Below, one piece after another: positions 22,405 through 30,340 of a DNA stretch of 34,293 nucleotides (positions are counted from its first letter, which is position 1; each line of letters starts with the position of its first letter). Position numbers and translations under genes: made by a program. This stretch comes from an uncultured Acidobacteriota bacterium (lineage in GTDB: Bacteria > Acidobacteriota > CAIWXX01). Below the pieces are notes generated by a model. The model saw only the letters and a list, made by a program, of their open reading frames with translations. It did no database searches and was not told the origin of the DNA. The stretch spans positions 1-34,293 of the forward strand of contig CAIWXX010000095.1 of the NCBI GenBank assembly GCA_903916735.1, written 5' to 3'.

Positions 22405-23367
22405 ATGGAATCTCTTACTGTCGTCATCCCTGTCTTTAATGGCGGGGCTACCATCAGTGAAGTGCTCGCGCAATTGCGGGCAACTCTCCCCACTCTGAGC
22501 TCGCTCTATGAAGTCATACTCGTTGACGACGGAAGCAGCGACAACAGCTGGGAGGTCATCCAGGAACTGGTCGCCGAGAATGCGTGGGTACGAGGTGTCC
22601 GCCTGGCGAGGAATGCCGGTCAGCATAATGCTCTCCTGTGCGGCATCCGCGCTGCGAAGCATGACATCATCGTGACGATGGACGATGATCTCCAACATCC
22701 CGCCTCAGAGATTCCGAAACTCCTGGAGAAAATCCGGGCTGGGGTTGATGTCGTTTATGGCGTCCCGGAAAAGGAGCAACATGGCCTATGGCGGGATCTG
22801 GCTTCGCAGATCACCAAACTTGTTCTCCAAAGCACCATGGGTGTTGAAACGGCGCGCAATGTCAGCGCCTTCCGCGCTTTTTACATATGGATCCGTGATG
22901 CATTTTCCAGCTACCAGAGTTCCTTTGTATCTATTGACGTGCTCCTGGCGTGGGGGACGAGTCGTTTTGGCGCGGTTCGTGTTCGTCACAACCCGCCGTT
23001 TAAGGGTATTTCCCGGTACACCTTTCGAAAGTTGGTGGTCCATTCCCTGAATATGATGACGGGGTTCAGCAGTTGGCCACTGCAGGTAGCCAGCCTGGTT
23101 GGGTTTGGATGCACTCTGTTGGGGATAGGTGTTCTGTTGCTCGTCGTCGGCCGCTATTTGCTGCATGGTGCTGCAGTACCAGGCTTTGCTTTCCTCGCTT
23201 CGATCATTGCCATCTTCTCCGGTGCTCAACTCTTCGCGCTCGGGATTATCGGAGAGTATCTGGCACGCATGCATTTTAGAGCGATGGAACGGCCACCCTA
23301 TTTGATCCGCACGATCCTGGAGAACACGTCCAAATCTTCTGAAGCCTGCACTGGCACGCAATCCTAA
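22405..23367 (+). CDS. GtrB/ArnC-like polyprenyl-phosphate glycosyltransferase
   Basis: Starting at ATG 22405, the 320-residue protein has a GT-A domain with LTVVIPVFNGG, VILVDDGSSDNSW, ARNAGQHNALLCGI and VTMDDDLQHP. Two C-terminal membrane hairpin helices follow (about 230-255 and 262-290, ending IIGEYLARM). This is the architecture of GtrB, ArnC and DPM3-independent DPM synthases, which load glucose, Ara4FN or mannose onto undecaprenyl phosphate at the cytosolic face. In-frame starts at 22315 and 22354 are possible but lengthen a non-conserved N-terminus. The lipid-linked sugar it makes would be a donor for a GT-C enzyme such as the membrane protein encoded at 24173-26449. Confidence 0.88.
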   Translation: MESLTVVIPVFNGGATISEVLAQLRATLPTLSSLYEVILVDDGSSDNSWEVIQELVAENAWVRGVRLARNAGQHNALLCGIRAAKHDIIVTMDDDLQHPASEIPKLLEKIRAGVDVVYGVPEKEQHGLWRDLASQITKLVLQSTMGVETARNVSAFRAFYIWIRDAFSSYQSSFVSIDVLLAWGTSRFGAVRVRHNPPFKGISRYTFRKLVVHSLNMMTGFSSWPLQVASLVGFGCTLLGIGVLLLVVGRYLLHGAAVPGFAFLASIIAIFSGAQLFALGIIGEYLARMHFRAMERPPYLIRTILENTSKSSEACTGTQS

Positions 23368-23451
23368 GATGCCGATGTCGTACATTGCGGAGGGACGAAT
23401 TCTGTTGGATCTGTGGGTGATTGCGCGCTTCCGAAAAGAGAGTCACTATTG

Positions 23452-24213
23452 ATGAGAGAGCTTTGCACGGTTCTGCCGTGGGATTCCGATTTCTTTGGCA
23501 TTCGAATCGCACGACTGAATTCGACGGCGCCTTCAGCCGAGGATTTTGATGCGGCGACTGAATGGTGTCATCAGAGGAGCGTGCGGTGTCTCTACTTCCT
23601 CTGCGACTCGAACGCGAAGACGAGCGCCCGGCAGGCCGGCCACAGGGGATTCGACCTGATGGATATGCGGATCACGATGGCTAGCCGAAATGTTGCGGAT
23701 CATCGCGCTGCACGCATGATGCCGGAGGTGCTGATCCGGCCGGCACTCGATCATGATCTTGCCGCTCTTCGAGAATTATCCGGCCGAAGCTTTACTGAGA
23801 TGCGGTTTTTTGCCGACTCGCATTTTCCAAAGGAGCGTGTTCGAGCGCTCTATGAGTGTTGGGTCGATCGTGATTTCGCCTCTCCCGGCAGAATGGTTCT
23901 TATGGCTGAAATGGCCGGGCACTTTGCCGGATTCGTCACCGGCTCTCTGGAATCTGATGGAAGCGGGCTCGTCGGGCTCATCGCAACCCATGAAAGGGCA
24001 CGGGGAAAAGGCATCGGATCAGCGCTCATGGATGAGCTCCTGCGCGGCTTTCAGGGCATGAGTGCCTCCAAGGTTGTCGTTGTCACATCGGGATGCATTC
24101 CCAATGCGATGCGTCTTTATGAGAACCTTGGATTCCGGACCGAGTTAGTGCAGTTTTGGTTTCACCGGTGGTTTAACGAGGGCGAACTTGATTGTCCTGG
24201 TGAGGTGCGATGA
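23452..24213 (+). CDS. GNAT acetyltransferase (WecD/RffC-like)
   Basis: The ATG at 23452 gives MRELCTVLPWDSDFFG, matching the WDSxFFG start of dTDP-fucosamine acetyltransferase-like proteins. The 253-residue product has an N-terminal accessory domain. Its C-terminal GNAT domain (about 92-245) has the acetyl-CoA loop ERARGKGIGSAL (181-192) and the RFFADSHFP segment typical of this branch. It likely N-acetylates an amino sugar nucleotide for the surface glycan, perhaps the product of the DegT aminotransferase. Its last 41 nt overlap the end of the convergent membrane-protein gene. Confidence 0.82.
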   Translation: MRELCTVLPWDSDFFGIRIARLNSTAPSAEDFDAATEWCHQRSVRCLYFLCDSNAKTSARQAGHRGFDLMDMRITMASRNVADHRAARMMPEVLIRPALDHDLAALRELSGRSFTEMRFFADSHFPKERVRALYECWVDRDFASPGRMVLMAEMAGHFAGFVTGSLESDGSGLVGLIATHERARGKGIGSALMDELLRGFQGMSASKVVVVTSGCIPNAMRLYENLGFRTELVQFWFHRWFNEGELDCPGEVR

Positions 24214-26449
24214 AAGGATCCGGAACCAAAACTGTCTTGCCGGCCGAGGCCTCAGTGTCGGGTTCGGTGTGAATCTCAATACGATCGAATCGATAACGCA
24301 TCTTACGAGCTGAAGTTCCCTTCAATTTGAGGGATTGGGCGGGAACCCTGAATTCGATCAAATTTTCACCTTGGATGAGCTGAAGGTGGTCGACCTCACA
24401 CAGGTTGCACAGCGGGTTGCCCACAAGTATCCCATTTAAGTAGAATGACAGATCGCGGATATTGGATCGACCCCCATATTCCACCTTCGCTGTCGCATTG
24501 AGAGAGGATCGCGGTGAAAGCACTTGTATGCTGAATACCTGATCCTCGCGTTTGGTCCACCGGATTAGCTTGCCATGCACTTTCTCCGGCGATTCCCATC
24601 CCTGTCCAAATTGAACTTTCAATGATGCCGTCGATCCGAGCTTTCTTAGGATATAGCGATTGTTCACCCTCAATACTTCCTCCGAACCGACCCCTGTGAT
24701 CAAAACAATATCAGAATCCGCCTTTTCATCGAGTTCCAGCCTCCATTGACCCGCCAAGATACCCGTCCAGTATCCGTCATACGTTGGCAATTCTACGTAT
24801 AGTTTCTTCTTCAGTAGAAAATAAACGGGCCATATGACGATCCAAGGATCTTGATATGGAAGATTGATGGAGTCAATTCGAGGGTCATTTTCAATTTTGC
24901 CAAGATCAATAATGTCGTCATCCACGATACGACGAAGCTGTATGGCCCGATCATCGATAATATAAGCCGAGCAAACATTACCAACTAGAAGAAGTACAAT
25001 AAGTGTGATCGGAATGTAATTCCTAGGGAAATGATAATTCATCCGCCTGAACATAAGCAGGAGAGACGCGAATATGATCGGAAAGAAAAAAGAGAGAAGT
25101 TTGAAGCTCTTATATCCTCCCAAATGCCCTTCTAGATGGCCTTTGTACGCCAGAATAGTATATCCGGCGGAAATCGTCGCAAGCGATGCTAATGAGAGCC
25201 AGAAAGTCGTGCGATCCGTCTTGAACGTTTGAATGAGCCCCCACAGTGCCAAACCTATCACACAAATCGTGCCGATGTACCGGAGGACAATCGATGGAGA
25301 TCTGAGCCAGAATTCTCCGCCGGTCAATCCAAGCAGAGTATCCGGGTAGATCCAATTAACGAACCAACCTGCTTCGGCATTGCCCATAACTTGAAGACTA
25401 TTGAGGGCAGCTTTGGCCCGTTCGATCCATAATATTCCTGCAAGAATGAGAGACCATAGCGTGAGATGTGCCCAGCGAAATAGAATCGATGGTGATCTTT
25501 GTATTACAGCCATGAGAAAAACAAAAATGCCGATAGGGGCAAAAACAAAGAACACCATATGGGGATAAGTCACAGAGACAGTCCAGTTGAATAGAATGGC
25601 CAATGGAAGAAAGCGAATCGTCTGCATGATGGTTCTGCAATTTCTAACGGCGACTACATGGAGGATCACAATGGCGGTCGTGACCCCGGTGGTAATCGTC
25701 TGGCCCATGAATCCATGAAAGATGACGTACAACATGACGTGATTCAAGCCATAGAGCAGGGTGATAAAAGCAGCGCCCTTTCGATCGTAGCCAAACGCCT
25801 CGCGCACCAGTACATAGAAGGCGAGAATTCCAAAAAGAAAAAATACCTGGAGCAACATGCTCTGTATTTCGAAAGGCTGTACATGTAAGACAGAACTGGT
25901 GAACGCGCCCGCGAGGCTTCCGCCGAAAATCGTCTGATCTGCCATGCCTACGGTCGCATAGGTTTTAAATCCTAAAAACCCGGTACAGTCGGTTCTCGCA
26001 AACTCCTTTAGAAACCGGGCGGGGACGGCGACTGACGCAATATCATTATTGCCCGTCGTGATAGTGGTTGGACGATTCAGTCCCGCCACTTGAGGAATCA
26101 TGGCGATGATAAAGCACACAAGCGCGACGACGAAAGGCACCAGGATCTCTGAAGAAAATGGATTTTCCGTCTTAACTGGCCTGCGTTTATTAAAGATAAT
26201 TCCGGCCAGGATAAGTAAAAATATTGAGACAGCCAAGATGATCCAAGCGTATGAATCCGTACCTTTTAAATCGAGCCTGTAGAGATACCATCCGATCAGC
26301 GTCAGATAGGAATATCCAATTATCGGAGCTAGGAAAAGGGAATATCGGCGCAGGAAAGGTGGTAGGAGCAACCAGGTTAGTCCCAGGCCTAGACCCAGAT
26401 AAAGCAGAATGGAACCAATTGAACATAGAAAGTAAAAAATGAAAACCAT
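24173..26449 (-). CDS. Large GT-C-like multi-pass membrane protein
   Basis: The 758-residue protein has about twelve hydrophobic helices in residues 1-496, then a soluble C-terminal half (about 500-758) that is beta-rich near its end. After the third or fourth helix comes an external loop with TTGNNDIASVAVPARFLKE. D136 there is placed like the catalytic acidic residue of the first loop in GT-C glycosyltransferases. I do not recognise a named family. Such enzymes transfer sugars from polyprenyl-phosphate donors on the outer face of the inner membrane, and a GtrB-like donor synthase is two genes away. The gene looks more A+T-rich than its neighbours, hinting at transfer. It overlaps the GNAT gene tail-to-tail by 41 nt. 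Confidence 0.75.
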   Translation of the reverse strand: MVFIFYFLCSIGSILLYLGLGLGLTWLLLPPFLRRYSLFLAPIIGYSYLTLIGWYLYRLDLKGTDSYAWIILAVSIFLLILAGIIFNKRRPVKTENPFSSEILVPFVVALVCFIIAMIPQVAGLNRPTTITTGNNDIASVAVPARFLKEFARTDCTGFLGFKTYATVGMADQTIFGGSLAGAFTSSVLHVQPFEIQSMLLQVFFLFGILAFYVLVREAFGYDRKGAAFITLLYGLNHVMLYVIFHGFMGQTITTGVTTAIVILHVVAVRNCRTIMQTIRFLPLAILFNWTVSVTYPHMVFFVFAPIGIFVFLMAVIQRSPSILFRWAHLTLWSLILAGILWIERAKAALNSLQVMGNAEAGWFVNWIYPDTLLGLTGGEFWLRSPSIVLRYIGTICVIGLALWGLIQTFKTDRTTFWLSLASLATISAGYTILAYKGHLEGHLGGYKSFKLLSFFFPIIFASLLLMFRRMNYHFPRNYIPITLIVLLLVGNVCSAYIIDDRAIQLRRIVDDDIIDLGKIENDPRIDSINLPYQDPWIVIWPVYFLLKKKLYVELPTYDGYWTGILAGQWRLELDEKADSDIVLITGVGSEEVLRVNNRYILRKLGSTASLKVQFGQGWESPEKVHGKLIRWTKREDQVFSIQVLSPRSSLNATAKVEYGGRSNIRDLSFYLNGILVGNPLCNLCEVDHLQLIQGENLIEFRVPAQSLKLKGTSARKMRYRFDRIEIHTEPDTEASAGKTVLVPDPFIAPHQDNQVRPR

Positions 26450-26552
26450 ATTTCTTTTATTTATTGAATGAGAAAAACATAGGAAATCGTTTTTTTTCCT
26501 CGAAACAAAATCAGGATGAAATGCAGACGATTCGGATCGCGTCCAGCCCGTT

Positions 26553-26571
26553 TGCGTGTGTCATACACGCA
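26553..26571. other. Short perfect hairpin between the membrane-protein and PIN-toxin genes
   Basis: TGCGTGT (26553-26559) and ACACGCA (26565-26571) form a perfect 7-bp stem with a 5-nt loop. No T-run adjoins it. It lies in the 254-nt gap between two minus-strand genes and could be a transcript-end structure or an operator. Confidence 0.3.
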
Positions 26572-26703
26572 GAATACTCGCCGGAGGAGCGCGAGTCAAT
26601 CGCCGATTCGTGAAAAGTCGGCTACATGAACAGACCTGTAAGGCAAGTCCGGCCGAATAAAGTTATTACGGGTTCACCAGTATTGGAACAGAGTCCATAT
26701 TTT

Positions 26704-27090
26704 TCATACAGCCAACACCGATTCCTGATATTGGGCAACGGAAGCATCGCCGGTGAGGAGAAGCATCCCTTCTGTACGGGCTTGAGCAAGGAGCAGGCGG
26801 TCGAAAGGGTCTTTATGAAGAGGCGGTAACGTATCAACCTTCAAGGCATGTTCAGCGGTTACGGGAAGCTCTGTGTATCCATGCACTACGAGCATCTTTC
26901 TCAAACGATACGGATCAACCTTGAAATCTTCACGTCCAATTCCCAGCTTGATAACAATTTCCCAGATACTTGCCGCACTGAAAAACAGCCTATTCTCGGG
27001 TGTCATCAAAAGGGTGCGAGTTGATTCGGCAAGCTTTTCCGGCTGCCCGGCCGTCCACAGGAGAATATGCGTATCGAGGAGCAGTTTCAC
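26704..27090 (-). CDS. PIN-domain toxin (VapC-like)
   Basis: The 128-residue protein starts MKLLLDTHILLW and has the four PIN acidic positions: D6, E44 (SIWEIVIK), D97 (KDPFDRLL) and D115 (TGDAS). PIN toxins are metal-dependent RNases that cut tRNA or rRNA when freed from their antitoxin. The WEIVIK and HKDPFDR motifs place it with the Sll0205/Phd-associated branch rather than classical VapC. Its start overlaps the antitoxin stop as ATGA (27087-27090), so the pair is co-translated. Confidence 0.88.
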   Translation of the reverse strand: MKLLLDTHILLWTAGQPEKLAESTRTLLMTPENRLFFSAASIWEIVIKLGIGREDFKVDPYRLRKMLVVHGYTELPVTAEHALKVDTLPPLHKDPFDRLLLAQARTEGMLLLTGDASVAQYQESVLAV

Positions 27091-27335
27091 GATGACTTGC
27101 CCTCAAAAAGTGGCATAATCTCTGGCGCCCCCAGTGAATCAAAATCGTCAGGAACAGAAATCTCACCCGCCATAAATCCCAGTTTTTCACCACCTTGCCG
27201 CTCTTCTGCAGATAGGGGCGAAACCTTGACCAGCGGCTTTCCTGCCTTGGCAATGATGAAGGACTTTCCTTGCGCAGCCTCCTCAACCAGACGGGAAAGG
27301 TGCGTCTTCGCTTCATGAATATTGATGGTTTGCAT
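27087..27335 (-). CDS. Phd/YefM-family antitoxin
   Basis: The 82-residue protein begins MQTINIHEAKTHLSRLVEEA, the N-terminal DNA-binding fold of Phd/YefM antitoxins, and has the conserved GKPLVKVSP strand at about residues 32-40. The C-terminus (IMPLFEGKSS) would bind and block the toxin. A GGGGA ribosome-binding site lies 7 nt before the ATG. The protein should repress its own operon through the repeats at 27354-27385. Confidence 0.88.
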   Translation of the reverse strand: MQTINIHEAKTHLSRLVEEAAQGKSFIIAKAGKPLVKVSPLSAEERQGGEKLGFMAGEISVPDDFDSLGAPEIMPLFEGKSS

Positions 27336-27353
27336 AGCACATCCCCATGAGAT

Positions 27354-27406
27354 TAGTTTGATAAACTTAGTTTATGTAGTTTATGCATATGGCAGGAAAT
27401 TGTCAA
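27354..27406 (-). promoter_or_regulatory. Promoter and operator of the toxin-antitoxin operon
   Basis: On the minus strand TTGACA (complement of 27401-27406) and TAAACT (complement of 27378-27383) are 17 bp apart, a near-consensus promoter starting near 27371. The -10 box lies in a repeat tract: a perfect tandem TAGTTTATG at 27368-27376 and 27377-27385, plus a perfect AGTTT/AAACT palindrome at 27355-27367. This is what an antitoxin autorepression site is expected to look like. Confidence 0.7.
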
Positions 27407-27675
27407 TCTCAAATTGCAGCAATTGGCGAACATTATTTATTCGGATAATGAATAAATTTTCAAGTGAGGACAGATCGTTCCGATAATAGTCCTCCACTAT
27501 CAGAAGTAGGTTTATTTTCTGAGTGATGCATAGAGTTGGTAATAGTCGTCAGCGCGGAGAGGTTGCAGATATGATGTGATACAACTGGAAGAACTTGTGA
27601 CGGAGAACCTGCGTAATGAGAAGCAGAGTGAGGATCGATCGCCGGCACTTTGAGCGCGGCAGATCAGGAGGACTT
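27407..27675. other. Intergenic region between the toxin-antitoxin and ABC transporter genes
   Basis: The two operons diverge here. The region contains a perfect 8-bp inverted repeat, ATTTATTC/GAATAAAT (27435-27442 and 27450-27457), with a 7-nt loop and followed by TTTT. No convincing two-box promoter for the ABC genes was found. Confidence 0.4.
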
Positions 27676-28578
27676 GTGAAACTTGTCATTGATCGGGTCT
27701 CGAAGCTTTACCGTGGCTCCCTCTGGGGCCTGCGTCATTTCAGTCTCACTCTTGAATCCGGTGTGCTTGGATTGCTGGGACCGAACGGTGCTGGGAAATC
27801 TACACTCATGCGCATTCTTGCCACGATCACAAAACCGACGGAGGGACATGCGATCTGGAATGGCAGCGACCTTGCCGATGATCCGGATGCAGTGAGGGCC
27901 GTGCTGGGATATTTGCCGCAGGATTTTGGAGTTTATCCAAATCTCACAGCCATTGAATTCCTTGAATATCTGGCGGCAGTCCGCGGCTTGGATGGTCGCC
28001 AGTCGAAAAGACGCATTTCCGAGTTGCTCGAGATGGTGAATCTTACCGATGCCGCACGCCTGACACTGGGCAGTTATTCGGGAGGAATGAAGCAGAGAAT
28101 CGGCATCGCTCAGGCACTCCTCAATGATCCTAAACTTCTGATTGTGGATGAACCGACGGTTGGGTTGGACCCTGAGGAGAGAGTCCGCTTTCGGAATTTG
28201 CTCTCGGATCTTTCCGGGGACCGAATCGTGATCCTCTCAACGCACATCGTTTCCGACGTCGAAGCGGCGGCGACCGAACTGGCCATGATCTCCAAAGGCA
28301 GCCTCATCATGCATACCACCGCTGAGAATCTGTTGCGCATGGTTGAAGGCAAAGTCTGGGAATGGGTCATCTCCGGCGCCGACATCTCGGCGGCCAAGCA
28401 ACGTTACCTCATCAGCGGAACAGTCCGCCGCAGTGATGGCATCCACTTGCGGGTGGTTTCGGATTCATCGCCTGGTTCTGAAGCGAGCCTCATCACGCCT
28501 AACCTCGAAGATGCCTACCTCTACTGCATTCAATCGAGTCGTGAAGGCGAGCGCGCTGAGCAGTCTCACGCCAACTAA
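27676..28578 (+). CDS. ABC transporter ATP-binding protein
   Basis: The start is the GTG at 27676, because a perfect AGGAGG (27666-27671) lies 4 nt upstream; an ATG at 27616 has no such site. The 300-residue protein has Walker A GPNGAGKST (35-43), Q82 in the Q-loop, signature YSGGM (134-138), Walker B LLIVDEP (154-160) and STH as the switch. A C-terminal domain of about 90 residues follows, as in export ATPases of the ABC-2 group. It is followed after 12 nt by its permease. The substrate is unknown. Confidence 0.9.
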   Translation: MKLVIDRVSKLYRGSLWGLRHFSLTLESGVLGLLGPNGAGKSTLMRILATITKPTEGHAIWNGSDLADDPDAVRAVLGYLPQDFGVYPNLTAIEFLEYLAAVRGLDGRQSKRRISELLEMVNLTDAARLTLGSYSGGMKQRIGIAQALLNDPKLLIVDEPTVGLDPEERVRFRNLLSDLSGDRIVILSTHIVSDVEAAATELAMISKGSLIMHTTAENLLRMVEGKVWEWVISGADISAAKQRYLISGTVRRSDGIHLRVVSDSSPGSEASLITPNLEDAYLYCIQSSREGERAEQSHAN

Positions 28579-28590
28579 AGGCCGTCTATC

Positions 28591-30207
28591 ATGATCAGAA
28601 TGCTCTATCAGATTATGCGAGCGGATTTCCTGGAACGAACGCGCCGCTACAGTTTTCTCATCATACTTGGGATCACGGCCTATTTCGGATACATCTCTGT
28701 ACCGCCACCTGACGCCAACTATGTGACCCTCACACTGGGCAACTATCGCAGCCTCTATAACTCAGCCTGGATCGGCAACCTGGTCGTCATGATGACCACG
28801 ACGTTCCTGTCCTTGGCCGGGTTCTATCTCGTCCGGAACGTGGTTGATCGGGATCGACAGACGGGGGTCGGACAGATACTGGCCACGACTCGGATGACCA
28901 GAGTCCTCTACACAGTTGGGAAAATGCTCAGCAATCTGGCCGTCTTGATGGCTATTGTTGCGGTTTTGATTGTGATGGCCGTTGTCATGCAGATGGTGCG
29001 TGGGGAAGATCATGGGATACGGATTTGGCCTTTGCTGGCGCCCTTTATCCTGATTGCATTCCCTGCGATGGCTTTGGTTTCGGCGGTCGCCGTCTTCTCG
29101 GAAACCGCTTCTTGGCTGCAGGGCACCAAAGGCAACATCTTTTACTTCATTCTGTGGTGGATCTGCATGCTCGTGCCGGCGCAAATCAATCCGAAAGGTA
29201 CCAACAATCACTTCTTGGATCCGATGGGCGTGACAGTTCCACTTAAGAGTATGATGATATCGTGCCGCCGGGTTTTCCCCGATTATCAAAGTGACATGAA
29301 TTTCGGATTCATTTTCATGGATCAGAAAGTAAATCGGGGGACCTTTCACTTCGAGGGTGTCGACTGGACAGGTGAGATTTTGGCGAGTCGATTTCTCATG
29401 CTATCACTCGCTTTCGCTATCGCCGGCTTGTCGGCGCTCCCGTTTGATCGATTTGACCCGGCTCAGTATCGCGAGAAGCGTCAGCGAAAAAAAAGAACTG
29501 CGCCCACTGCTGTTGTGAAAGCGAGTCGTCCCCTCTCAACTCCTGTCACGCATCTCTCGACAATCATCGGAGGTTCGCTGAATTTCAGTTTCAATAGAAT
29601 GCTTGCAGCCGAACTGCGTCTCATGATGAAAGGGCTCAGTTTGTGGTGGTATGCCGTTGCCGCCGGTTTCGTCATTGCAGAGCTGTTCGCACCGCTTCCC
29701 ATCGCTCACAAATGGATACTCTCGTCTGCTTGGATATGGCCTCTTCCGCTCTTCTCAGCCATGGGCACACGCGAGGCACGGCATAATGCCGGACAACTTG
29801 TCTTCACGGCAGCTCATCCATTAAGGCGCCTGCTGCCGGCCTGCTGGCTTGCCGGTGTGTTCCTCGCGGCGACGACGGGAATTGGTGTTGCTGTGAGGTT
29901 GTTTACGAATGGGAGATGGATCGCATTGATCGCATGGGCGGTCGGCGCCGCCTTCATTCCAAGTCTGGCTCTAGCGTTCGGAATCTGGAGCCGTAGCAGC
30001 AAGCTTTTCGAAGTCATTTACACTCTTCTCTGGTATGCAGGTCCGATGAGCGGTCTGGCGGCGCTGGACTTTACGGGGGCCTCCGAGCCGGCTCAAACGG
30101 CTGGATCCTGCTTGATATTCGCCGCGGCAACGGTGGTCGTGCTGTTGCTTGCCTTCTACGGACGATCCCTCCAGCTGCGCGGGCGGCTCTCATCCCAGTC
30201 GTCATGA
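28591..30207 (+). CDS. ABC-2 type permease
   Basis: The 538-residue protein has about twelve hydrophobic helices in two halves joined by a basic linker (about residues 285-320, with REKRQRKKR). The N-terminal half carries an external loop (about 205-260) between its helices. Layout and the upstream ATPase mark it as the membrane part of an ABC exporter. Fusion of two six-helix halves would let one polypeptide form the channel. The next gene, a sensor kinase, begins 133 nt downstream and could regulate or sense this transporter. Confidence 0.82.
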   Translation: MIRMLYQIMRADFLERTRRYSFLIILGITAYFGYISVPPPDANYVTLTLGNYRSLYNSAWIGNLVVMMTTTFLSLAGFYLVRNVVDRDRQTGVGQILATTRMTRVLYTVGKMLSNLAVLMAIVAVLIVMAVVMQMVRGEDHGIRIWPLLAPFILIAFPAMALVSAVAVFSETASWLQGTKGNIFYFILWWICMLVPAQINPKGTNNHFLDPMGVTVPLKSMMISCRRVFPDYQSDMNFGFIFMDQKVNRGTFHFEGVDWTGEILASRFLMLSLAFAIAGLSALPFDRFDPAQYREKRQRKKRTAPTAVVKASRPLSTPVTHLSTIIGGSLNFSFNRMLAAELRLMMKGLSLWWYAVAAGFVIAELFAPLPIAHKWILSSAWIWPLPLFSAMGTREARHNAGQLVFTAAHPLRRLLPACWLAGVFLAATTGIGVAVRLFTNGRWIALIAWAVGAAFIPSLALAFGIWSRSSKLFEVIYTLLWYAGPMSGLAALDFTGASEPAQTAGSCLIFAAATVVVLLLAFYGRSLQLRGRLSSQSS

Positions 30208-30340
30208 GACGAAAGATCTGCTGAGCCTGATAGGCGCTGTGCCCGGAGGGGGGAAGCCTTGCATCTCTGTCTGCGAATTCCTGAGAGAGAAAATGTTTCC
30301 TCGACGAACCCATGATAAAATGCCGCTCATAGATCACAAT

